The position numbers were made by a program, and so were the translations under genes. The notes under the pieces were generated by a model. It saw only the letters and a program-made list of their open reading frames with translations. It was not told the origin of the DNA and did not search any database. This document shows positions 58,427 through 64,000 of a DNA stretch of 64,000 bases, piece by piece (within the stretch, counting starts at the first letter, position 1; each line of letters begins with the position of its first letter). The DNA is taken from assembly GCA_017407205.1 (NCBI GenBank), contig JAFQXA010000011.1:45556-109555 (forward strand), written 5' to 3'. Source of the stretch: Clostridia bacterium (GTDB lineage Bacteria; Bacillota; Clostridia; Christensenellales; CAG-138).

Positions 58427-58435
58427 TGATATAAT
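58427..58435 (+). promoter_or_regulatory. Extended -10 of the DUF5050 lipoprotein gene, probable leaderless start
   Basis: TGATATAAT (58427-58435), then 6 nt to the ATG at 58442. No -35 close to consensus and no Shine-Dalgarno. Confidence 0.5.
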
Positions 58436-58441
58436 AAGCGT

Positions 58442-59401
58442 ATGAAGAAGATAATTGCAATATTTTTAGTTTCAATGTCACTTGTTTTAATGTGCTGTTC
58501 GTGTTCGAAAACAAAAAATCCACAGCCGTCTATTGATGTTACTACGCAGACGAAAAAAGGAAACACCAACGGCAACCTTCTCGCATCAGGCCTTTTTGCC
58601 CAACAGGGCAGTGAGGTTTATTTCTCAAGCAACGGGCTTTACCGCATAAATGAAACAGGCAGCGAATGGGCACAGCTTTACAGTGCGGATGTTTCAAGCA
58701 TCAACATAACAGACGGCAATCTTTACTGCCTCGTAAGTGCAGATAACGGTGACCGCATAATCAGCAAAATAACAGGCGAAACAGGCGAAGCCGTAAAAAT
58801 CGTTGACGGTGATGTTCAAAGCTTTATAATTGTTGACAATAATATTTATTATTCGAGTAAAGCACTGGGCGGCATTTTCAAGACGGACCTTACAGGCAGC
58901 AATCCCACCAAGCTCTATGATGCCTACGCATGGAACATAAGCTACGACAACGGATTTTTATACTTTGTTGCTGAGGATTCAAAGTACAACATACACAGAA
59001 TTGACAAAAACGGCGAAAATCACGTCATAGTTTATGACGGTGAAGCGTTGTCCGCAACTGTTGACAACGGCACGGTCTATTTCACGGTAATAGCTCAGAC
59101 CGGCTCAGGCATTTACAGAATAGGTGAGTCGGGCAAGGCAGAACTTTTGGTCGAAGCCATACCCATGCGCATAAATGTTCTTAACGGTTATCTTTATTAC
59201 ACAACCGCGGAGGGACTTTTTAAGTACGATACCGCAAAGGGCGGCAACACAATCAAGCTTGCAGAGGGCAGCATAAACCATATCTACACAGGCGGCGGAT
59301 ATATCTACTACACACTCAACAACGCAGGCACCTCCAAGCTCTACCGCATAAAGCCCGACGCCACAGGCGCAGAGCTTTTCCTCACATTGGTATCGGAGTA
59401 A
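58442..59401 (+). CDS. DUF5050-type beta-propeller lipoprotein
   Basis: 319 aa. Signal peptide with Cys residues at 18-21 (LMCCSC) as lipidation site. The mature protein is a series of repeats like GNLYCLVSADNGDRI and GFLYFVAEDSKYNIHRIDKNG, each of about 40 residues with a Y/F-x-x-x...R/I-x-x-x-G pattern, i.e. the DUF5050 six-bladed propeller-like fold. Exported and membrane-anchored; no enzymatic motif seen. It has its own leaderless-type promoter. Confidence 0.85.
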   Translation: MKKIIAIFLVSMSLVLMCCSCSKTKNPQPSIDVTTQTKKGNTNGNLLASGLFAQQGSEVYFSSNGLYRINETGSEWAQLYSADVSSINITDGNLYCLVSADNGDRIISKITGETGEAVKIVDGDVQSFIIVDNNIYYSSKALGGIFKTDLTGSNPTKLYDAYAWNISYDNGFLYFVAEDSKYNIHRIDKNGENHVIVYDGEALSATVDNGTVYFTVIAQTGSGIYRIGESGKAELLVEAIPMRINVLNGYLYYTTAEGLFKYDTAKGGNTIKLAEGSINHIYTGGGYIYYTLNNAGTSKLYRIKPDATGAELFLTLVSE

Positions 59402-59410
59402 GTTCTTTTT

Positions 59411-59454
59411 GTGGGGTTTCACCCCACACCCCGAGTCGCTTTTGAAAAAGCGAC
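59411..59454 (+). repeat. Two adjacent hairpins after the DUF5050 gene
   Basis: GTGGGG-TTTCA-CCCCAC (59411-59427) and GTCGCTTT-TGAA-AAAGCGAC (59435-59454). The T run lies before, not after, the first stem. This type of GTGGGGTTTCACCCCAC sequence recurs in intergenic DNA of gut Clostridia, as I recall it; not checked here. Confidence 0.5.
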
Positions 59455-59478
59455 GGAAAACAAGCAGAAAATAATATT

Positions 59479-59552
59479 AAATCCTCCGCTGTCATATGGG
59501 ACATCGGAGGATTTTTCATGCAGCGCTTATTCAATAGTACTTATAACTTCAA
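59479..59552. repeat. Terminator hairpin plus interspersed repeat, copy D
   Basis: AAATCCTCCG (59479-59488) pairs with CGGAGGATTT (59505-59514), followed by TT, a terminator for the convergent genes. Eleven nt further CTTATTCA (59526), then ACTTATAACTTCAAG, a shortened version of the AT-rich repeat. It overlaps the stop codon of the SLOG gene at 59549. Confidence 0.6.
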
Positions 59553-60043
59553 GTCTTTTCGGATAATATAATAACATTTTTATTCTTTTTAACTGCATAT
59601 TCCAAAGCCATTTTTGTTCCGCTTTTGCGGTTTTGCGGCAAAGAGTTTTCTTCAAAATAAAATATGCAAAATTTGCTTTTGCTTATCATTTCCTGATTGC
59701 GTTTTATATAAACTGCTTTACCTGCTTTCAGAGCTTTTAGCGAATAATAGGTTTCTTCATAGCTTTGCAGTAAAAAATCCCGATAACTCTCATTGATTTC
59801 CGGGAATTCAGCCCTCACATAAATTCTTTTTATAAAAGGATATTTTTCTTTAATCTTTGTTACCTGTTCATAACATAAGCTGTTGAAACAGCTCTTACTA
59901 CCAAAAAGAAAAGTATCTACTTTGTTATTCAAAATCAGGCTTTCGATAACAGAATGTATTGCTTGCTTAAGCTCTTCTGTTTCTTTCGTTTTTCTATGTC
60001 CTATAAAACAACAAGTGGTTATTCCCAATTCTTCATTATTCAT
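59549..60043 (-). CDS. SLOG-family (DUF1273/YpsA-like) protein
   Basis: 164 aa. The N-terminal CCFIGHRKT is the DUF1273 signature; SKSCFNSLCYEQV occupies the place of the usual GGA.GFD segment but has lost its glycines. Near the C-terminus RKSGTKMALEYAVKKNKNVIIL follows the Rossmann-like pattern. SLOG domains bind nucleotides or their derivatives and are often sensors in stress or defence systems. GGGGGT lies before the ATG. It is divergent from a ribbon-helix-helix gene across a perfect 11-1-11 palindrome that overlaps its promoter. A better-conserved paralogue is at 62591. Confidence 0.82.
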   Translation of the reverse strand: MNNEELGITTCCFIGHRKTKETEELKQAIHSVIESLILNNKVDTFLFGSKSCFNSLCYEQVTKIKEKYPFIKRIYVRAEFPEINESYRDFLLQSYEETYYSLKALKAGKAVYIKRNQEMISKSKFCIFYFEENSLPQNRKSGTKMALEYAVKKNKNVIILSEKT

Positions 60044-60060
60044 CTTTTACCCCCTTAAAT

Positions 60061-60135
60061 AATAGATATATAATATATCTATTTTGGACATTGTACCATG
60101 AATTCTGCGTAGAATAAATATGCAGTATATTTATT
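60061..60135. promoter_or_regulatory. Two 23-bp palindromes between the SLOG and RHH genes (candidate operators)
   Basis: AATAGATATAT-A-ATATATCTATT (60061-60083) and AATAAATAT-GCAGT-ATATTTATT (60113-60135). Each is followed by TTGGA within the shared string ATTTTGGA. The first overlaps the expected -10 of the SLOG gene; the second sits just before the ribosome binding site of the RHH gene. Confidence 0.6.
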
Positions 60136-60148
60136 TTGGAGTTGTTTT

Positions 60149-60349
60149 ATGTCTGTAAAGAGTGTTTCAATAAGAATTGAAGAAGAGATGTTGCGTAAAA
60201 TCGCCTATGTGGCAGACTATGAGGGCAGAAGTGTAAACAGTCATGTGCTTGTTCTGATAAGGGACAGTATTCGCAAATTTGAGGCAGAAAACGGCACCAT
60301 CGAAGACAGCGTGCCTCCTCAAGTAAATGTAAAGCCGACAAAGAAATAA
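60149..60349 (+). CDS. Ribbon-helix-helix (Arc-type) DNA-binding protein
   Basis: 66 aa. SVKSVSIRIEEEMLRKIAYVADYEGRSVNSHVLVLIRDSIRKFEAE has the beta-strand, two helices and the S.N..V...I pattern of Arc/CopG regulators; the tail is Lys-rich. GGAG is spaced 8 nt from the ATG. It is likely a repressor acting on the two palindromes just upstream. It could be an antitoxin-like partner, but no toxin gene is adjacent; the divergent neighbour is a SLOG protein. Confidence 0.82.
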   Translation: MSVKSVSIRIEEEMLRKIAYVADYEGRSVNSHVLVLIRDSIRKFEAENGTIEDSVPPQVNVKPTKK

Positions 60350-60363
60350 AAAACATATTCAAA

Positions 60364-60427
60364 AAGGCAGAGAAATTCTCTGTCTTTTTCGCACTTATTC
60401 ACTGTTCAATATTACTTATAACTTCAA
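60364..60427 (+). repeat. Terminator hairpin plus interspersed repeat, copy C
   Basis: Stem AAGGCAGAGA (60364-60373)/TCTCTGTCTT (60377-60386, one G-T pair) with a T run, 7 nt, CTTATTCA at 60394, then TATTACTTATAACTTCAA. The 7-nt gap is the same as in copies A and B. Confidence 0.62.
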
Positions 60428-60463
60428 GCCGATAGGCTCACTCTGACTGAGGGAGAGAATAAC

Positions 60464-60536
60464 TTGCACCAATTTTTAAGTTATTTTAAGAGTTATTTGC
60501 ACCTTTTAGCATCTTTTTCGGCTTATTATTTGCACC
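60464..60536. repeat. Three TTGCACC motifs at exact 33-bp spacing
   Basis: TTGCACC at 60464-60470, 60497-60503 and 60530-60536; the last two continue TTTT. The sequence between is only weakly alike, so it is either a decayed 33-bp tandem repeat or phased binding sites. Confidence 0.6.
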
Positions 60537-60568
60537 TTTTGCATAAAACGGCAACATTCGTACACAAA

Positions 60569-60603
60569 AACCCCTCCGTCATGACTTTTGTGACGGAGGG
60601 GTT
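60569..60603 (-). terminator. Terminator of the desulfoferrodoxin gene
   Basis: CCCCTCCGTCA (60571-60581) pairs with TGACGGAGGGG (60591-60601); on the minus strand TTTTTG follows the stem. Confidence 0.8.
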
Positions 60604-60683
60604 AATACTATCCCTTATTTGTTTTTGCTTACTTTTTTCAAAAAGCAAGTGGGATTCTGAGAGCAACGCCCCTTAGCAAACAA

Positions 60684-61067
60684 TCACAATTCAGTTTTCC
60701 ACAGACCGTGAAGGTTGCACCATGCAAAGACAGCGAGGGGCTTTTCGTCCTCGGTTACTGCGAATGTAACTTCGGGAGCCTCGCCTGCCTTTAAGCACTT
60801 ACGCTGACCGCCTCTTTCTGTCTGCAGATAAACAAAGCCGATGAAATGTTCCGGAATCATGGGATGGGGAACATCACCGATTGCTACCTTGACTTTTCCT
60901 TCTTCGCGTGTTACAACGGGCAAATGCTTTTCAGTACTTGCTTCGACCGTGTTGGGCTCAAGAAGTGTCATGGGCTCACCGCAGCAAATCATGGGCACAC
61001 CTGCATTGTTTACCATACCTATAAGGTTACCGCAATGAGAACATACATAAAACTTACTTCCACACAT
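60684..61067 (-). CDS. dfx: Desulfoferrodoxin (superoxide reductase)
   Basis: 127 aa. An N-terminal desulforedoxin-like FeCys4 domain (Cys9, Cys12, Cys28, Cys29) precedes the superoxide-reductase centre with EKHLPVV (His48), HPMIPEHF (His68, His74) and WCNLHGLW (Cys117, His120). It reduces superoxide to hydrogen peroxide without releasing oxygen, the standard defence of anaerobes. GGAG is spaced about 9 nt from the ATG. Single-gene transcript with its own terminator. Confidence 0.95.
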   Translation of the reverse strand: MCGSKFYVCSHCGNLIGMVNNAGVPMICCGEPMTLLEPNTVEASTEKHLPVVTREEGKVKVAIGDVPHPMIPEHFIGFVYLQTERGGQRKCLKAGEAPEVTFAVTEDEKPLAVFAWCNLHGLWKTEL

Positions 61068-61122
61068 AATAAATCTCCTTTCAGATTTTAATATAATTCA
61101 GCATAAAGTATATGCATTTAAA

Positions 61123-62514
61123 TCACAAAATACCCAGCGCTTTCAAGAGAAGAACAACCATCAGAACGGGAGTGCAGTACTTGATTACAAACGAGAACAA
61201 ATACTTTCTCGTGAACTTGTGGCCGCTTGACTCCATCTCCTCTATTACCCACTTCGGCTTTGTTATCCAGCCGATAAGTATAGCAGTCGATATCGTGATA
61301 ACAGGCATTAAAAGGCTTGTTGCAACATAGTCAATAACATCAAGAAGCTGCTGTGCCTTTGCACCGTTTGGAAGGTCTGCTTCAAAGTAAAGCACATTGT
61401 AGCCCATGCAGATGACTACCGCTATGAGTGCAAATATAACAAACATTGTAAATGCTGCCTTTTTCCTCGTTGTCTTGAAAAGCGACATAACGCCTGCAAC
61501 AACGGTTTCCATAATGGAAACGCTTGAAGTCAAAGCCGCAAAAATTACCATGAGGAAGAACAATGCGCCGACTACTCCGCCGATTGCACCCATGGAGTTG
61601 AACACCTTGGGAAGCGAGATAAACATGAGTCCTGCGCCTGCGTTCATGCCCTCAAGACCTGCGAAAACATATATCGCAGGAACGATCATGAGTCCTGCCA
61701 AAACAGCAACTATCGTATCAAATATCTCAATTTGCGTAACGCTCTTAGTAAGGTTGATATCCTTCTTAACGTATGAGCCGTAGGTTATCATTATACCCAT
61801 TGCAACACTTAAAGAGAAGAAAAGCTGGCTTACAGCGTCAACTATTATTTCCAAAACCTTTGAAAACGTCAGCCCCTCGAAATTGGGAACAAAGTAAATC
61901 TTCATACCCTCAAGGCCCGTTCTTGTGATGCCGTTTTCATCGGTATACGAAAGCGTAAGCGAGAACACCGCAATTGCTATTATGAGCAAAAGCAAGCCGG
62001 GCATTATGATTTTTGAGAACTTCTCAATACCCTTTTCAACGCCGAGATAAACAATAACCGAAGTGATTGCAAGGAATATGAACATGAATACTATGGGCGA
62101 AACAGGCGATGAAATAAAGCTTGTAAAATATCCGTCCTGCGCCATTACCGATGCATCGGTCACAACATAGTCCACAACATACTTTGTTATCCAACCGCCG
62201 ATAACGGAGTAATAACCAAGGATAACAAACGGGACTATGAACGACAATACGCCCACAAACTTCCACTTTTTGCTGATTGCACCGTATGCTTCAAGTGCGT
62301 TCTTGCCCGTTCTTCTGCCGATTGCAATATCAGCCGTCAAAAGTGTGAAGCCGAAAGTCAACGCTAAAATTATATAGACAAGAATAAATAATCCGCCGCC
62401 GTCTTTTGCTGCAAGGTACGGAAATCTCCATAAATTGCCAAGACCGACGGCACTTCCTGCTGCTGCCAGAATGAAGCCTAACGAACCTGAAAATGATGTC
62501 TTTTTGTTTTCCAT
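61123..62514 (-). CDS. Sodium-dependent NSS/SNF-family transporter
   Basis: 463 aa with about eleven membrane helices. The helix 1 motif AAAGSAVGLGNLWRFPYLAAKDGGG, the Gly-rich unwound helix for sodium and substrate, is fully conserved; GVEKGIEKFSK and the later MIVPAIYVFAG agree with LeuT-like bacterial symporters of amino acids. The substrate is unknown. AAGGATTTT precedes the ATG. The terminator region downstream is short. Confidence 0.92.
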   Translation of the reverse strand: MENKKTSFSGSLGFILAAAGSAVGLGNLWRFPYLAAKDGGGLFILVYIILALTFGFTLLTADIAIGRRTGKNALEAYGAISKKWKFVGVLSFIVPFVILGYYSVIGGWITKYVVDYVVTDASVMAQDGYFTSFISSPVSPIVFMFIFLAITSVIVYLGVEKGIEKFSKIIMPGLLLLIIAIAVFSLTLSYTDENGITRTGLEGMKIYFVPNFEGLTFSKVLEIIVDAVSQLFFSLSVAMGIMITYGSYVKKDINLTKSVTQIEIFDTIVAVLAGLMIVPAIYVFAGLEGMNAGAGLMFISLPKVFNSMGAIGGVVGALFFLMVIFAALTSSVSIMETVVAGVMSLFKTTRKKAAFTMFVIFALIAVVICMGYNVLYFEADLPNGAKAQQLLDVIDYVATSLLMPVITISTAILIGWITKPKWVIEEMESSGHKFTRKYLFSFVIKYCTPVLMVVLLLKALGIL

Positions 62515-62590
62515 AAAATCCTTTTCCCTAAAATATTACAACTGTAACATTATAATACTATAAACCCATACCAAAGAGCAAACAAAAAGT

Positions 62591-63085
62591 TTATCCTTCC
62601 ATCTTTGCAACATTAATTACCGTCTTTCCCTGCTGTTTTGCATATCTTACCGTATATGCCGTGCCGCCCCCATCCTTCCAAAGACAGCAAATGCACGCAT
62701 CGCTGTTGTCAACAAGTGCACGGTTGCGTTTTTGCATACAGCCTGCATAATACTCATCACTCGTATATGTCACGCTGTCACTTTGCTCAATGATCTCAGC
62801 ATAAACCGCCTTTTGCAGAGCAGTCCACGGGGCGGACTGATTTTTGCACGGCAAAACAAGCTCAAGCCTTATGTGAGGAAACTCACGCTTAAGCTCTAAA
62901 ACAGCCTGTGCCGCCATCGTGTCAAACCCGAGCGCACCGCCTGCCAAAAAACAAGTTGTCCCGTTCTCAATAAACGAGCGAATGACAACCCTCAGATTTT
63001 CTTTGATTTTTACATAGTCTTTTTGTGCTATGTACCTGTGCCCTGTAAAACAGCATGCCTTACAAACAGATGTTTCTTTTTCCAT
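62591..63085 (-). CDS. SLOG-family (DUF1273/YpsA-like) protein
   Basis: 164 aa from the chosen start. ACCFTGHRYI at the N-terminus, FLAGGALGFDTMAAQAVLELK (the intact nucleotide-binding Gly segment that the paralogue at 59549 lacks), RNRALVDNSDACICCLWKDGGGTAYTVRYAKQQGK near the end. An ATG exists at 63100, but its own codons form the GGAGAAG Shine-Dalgarno that is spaced 8 nt from the ATG at 63085. Likely a soluble nucleotide-binding sensor. Confidence 0.86.
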   Translation of the reverse strand: MEKETSVCKACCFTGHRYIAQKDYVKIKENLRVVIRSFIENGTTCFLAGGALGFDTMAAQAVLELKREFPHIRLELVLPCKNQSAPWTALQKAVYAEIIEQSDSVTYTSDEYYAGCMQKRNRALVDNSDACICCLWKDGGGTAYTVRYAKQQGKTVINVAKMEG

Positions 63086-63137
63086 AAAACACTTCTCCAT
63101 ATAAGCGTTAAATACAGTATACCATATTTTTATAAAA

Positions 63138-63161
63138 ACTGCCGTGCAAAAGCACGGCAGT
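63138..63161 (-). terminator. Terminator hairpin
   Basis: ACTGCCGTGC (63138-63147) pairs with GCACGGCAGT (63152-63161); TTTTTAT follows on the minus strand, so it ends transcription of the gene pair from the right edge. Confidence 0.75.
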
Positions 63162-63313
63162 GGGAAAAAGCCTTAATATTACCAAATAAAAGGAATAACT
63201 TTATATTTCACACGTTTTTTGTACTCACAGTAGCTCTCGATGCCTTTTCGAGCTCTTTTTCTTCGTTGTTTATTCTAACGACGATTGCACCCTTTAAAGC
63301 GATCATTAGTTTA

Positions 63314-63817
63314 TCAGAAATCATCCATTTGTGTTTTCACGTGTTGCTTTCCGTTGGCGTCTGTCCACTCGGTAATGATTTTGAATTTGGAAGCAGCACC
63401 CATAAGGGTAACCAGAACCAACTCATAACTCTTTCTTGCTTCTAATTCTTCAAACGGCTGCTTTCCTCGGTCCATAATCATGATTCCAACATCACCATCA
63501 AATCGGGCAGTTACATTATAAGCGGTCGCATTTCCAGAATTCCAAACTTTCAGTCTGTGCTTGCCTTTGCCCACAGTAATAAATCTTGCCTCAACGCATG
63601 CAAGCGCTGCTTCTTCCTTCTCTTTGGCTATTCTGTCCAGTTCATTCTGCTTAATCTTGAGTTCCAGTTCATTAACCTTATTCTGGAGGCGCTGTGCCTT
63701 TGAAGATTTGAATAGCGAAACGACAGCAACCAACAGGGATATGGCTGCAATGATCAGTGCGCCCCAATCTTCTAAGAAGGGCACTGCTTTTTTCAGAGCG
63801 TTAATCAAAACTTCCAT
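63314..63817 (-). CDS. Membrane-anchored coiled-coil protein of unknown function
   Basis: 167 aa. One N-terminal membrane helix (about 20-37), a coiled coil (about 40-70: AQRLQNKVNELELKIKQNELD), then a beta-rich domain (75-167: RLKVWNSGNATAYNVTARFDGDVGI) resembling a small Ig-like sandwich. No family recognised. It overlaps the partial upstream gene by 13 bp and is probably co-transcribed with it. Confidence 0.75.
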   Translation of the reverse strand: MEVLINALKKAVPFLEDWGALIIAAISLLVAVVSLFKSSKAQRLQNKVNELELKIKQNELDRIAKEKEEAALACVEARFITVGKGKHRLKVWNSGNATAYNVTARFDGDVGIMIMDRGKQPFEELEARKSYELVLVTLMGAASKFKIITEWTDANGKQHVKTQMDDF

Positions 63818-64000
63818 TTTTTCATCGCCTTCTTTAATTCTTTTTCAAGTTCTTTGACAGCATCTTGCGCAAGCTCATCTACAGCATTATCGATTATTAC
63901 GGCATTACTATCGAGCAACTCTCGTTTCGTGTATTCCGAACCACAATCAGAGCAGCGAACTCGTACATCGTCACTTGCGTGAAGAAGATCTTCAAACTCT
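63805..64000 (-). CDS. Zinc-ribbon hypothetical protein (partial, C-terminal part)
   Basis: Frame open at the right window edge; the last 64 residues are visible, from EFEDLLHASDDVRVRCSDCG to the C-terminus AMKKWKF. One CxxC pair (CSDC) followed by SEYTKRELLDSNAVIIDNAV and a charged helix ELEKELKK suggests a zinc-finger-like end. It overlaps the next gene by 13 bp; the stop codon lies inside that gene's start region. Function unknown. Confidence 0.65.
   Translation of the reverse strand, partial: EFEDLLHASDDVRVRCSDCGSEYTKRELLDSNAVIIDNAVDELAQDAVKELEKELKKAMKKWKF

Larger units (their letters stand above)
60350..60683. other. 334-bp gene-free stretch
   Basis: Contains the terminator of the RHH gene (60364-60389), copy C of the AT-rich repeat (60394-60427), three TTGCACC motifs exactly 33 bp apart (60464-60536), and the terminator of the desulfoferrodoxin gene (60569-60603). 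No gene with a ribosome binding site was found. Confidence 0.7.

Noticed and set aside
60464..60676. 70-aa plus-strand frame with an LHLL-type 11-residue period
   Set aside because: The period comes from the 33-bp TTGCACC repeat; no ribosome binding site, and it runs through the desulfoferrodoxin terminator.
63200..63300. 32-residue minus-strand frame after the gene at 63314
   Set aside because: No Shine-Dalgarno, low-complexity charged product and no recognisable domain; could be a remnant but not supported.
1..64000. CRISPR arrays, tRNA and rRNA genes, insertion sequences
   Set aside because: No regularly spaced identical repeats with spacers, no cloverleaf-like or rRNA sequence, and no transposase-like protein was found on reading.

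Overview
The window looks like chromosome of an anaerobic, spore-forming member of the Clostridia (Firmicutes), probably from a gut-type habitat. This is inferred from gene content read by eye; no database search was run. Evidence: sporulation genes (spoIID, spoIIR, sleB-ypeB, spoVT), a GlgC/GlgD glycogen operon, type III glutamine synthetase beside NADP-glutamate dehydrogenase, desulfoferrodoxin, a TilS-HprT fusion, and secreted proteins with dockerin, cohesin-like and BspA-type leucine-rich domains. No rRNA, tRNA, CRISPR array, transposase or prophage was seen.

Layout. 1-2 kb: nitrogen assimilation (end of glnN, gdhA). 2-10 kb, minus strand: a secreted metallo-beta-lactamase-fold/dockerin protein, tadA, a glycosyltransferase plus membrane protein, and a cohesin-like secreted protein. 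10-18 kb, mostly plus: a DUF3006-like protein, a lipoprotein, spoIID (minus), a membrane-tethered sigma-2-like protein, then a membrane operon (NfeD, zinc-ribbon protein, FloA, a small anchored protein, DUF951, signal peptidase I, an apparently inactive signal-peptidase paralogue, thiamine pyrophosphokinase, HAD phosphatase). 18-27 kb, minus: DUF1858, zinc-ribbon protein, GH13 and glgA-glgD-glgC-glgB, transcribed from glgB. 27-33 kb: DUF1540, a giant leucine-rich/dockerin protein, murC, ispE. 33-36 kb, plus: spoIIR-sleB-ypeB and an ArgRS-like fragment protein. 36-41 kb, minus: an XRE regulator, a repeat-rich gap, an NlpC/P60 endopeptidase, and tilS-hprT. 41.1-46 kb: an accessory-looking block (DUF2188, a 43-aa ORF, two small proteins and an MmeI-like restriction-modification enzyme). 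46-52 kb: ychF, DUF1653, an MGMT-family protein, a DUF4143 ATPase, spoVT, and a SpoIID-like/SH3 protein without the usual catalytic glutamate. 52-58 kb: an XRE regulator divergent from two ATP-grasp ligases fused in one operon with a ZnuABC-type importer, then rpsF-ssb-rpsR. 58-64 kb: a DUF5050 lipoprotein, a SLOG protein divergent from a ribbon-helix-helix protein across two palindromes, desulfoferrodoxin, an NSS-family symporter, a second SLOG protein, and two hypothetical genes at the window edge.

Most noteworthy: (i) the ATP-grasp pair in the zinc-importer operon; (ii) at least five genes whose -10 box lies only 6-9 nt from the start codon with no Shine-Dalgarno, implying recurrent leaderless transcription; (iii) cohesin-like and dockerin proteins outside any visible cellulosome; (iv) pseudo-enzymes (signal-peptidase paralogue, SpoIID paralogue) beside or resembling active forms; (v) a repeated intergenic module in which a hairpin is followed at fixed distance by a conserved AT-rich sequence.
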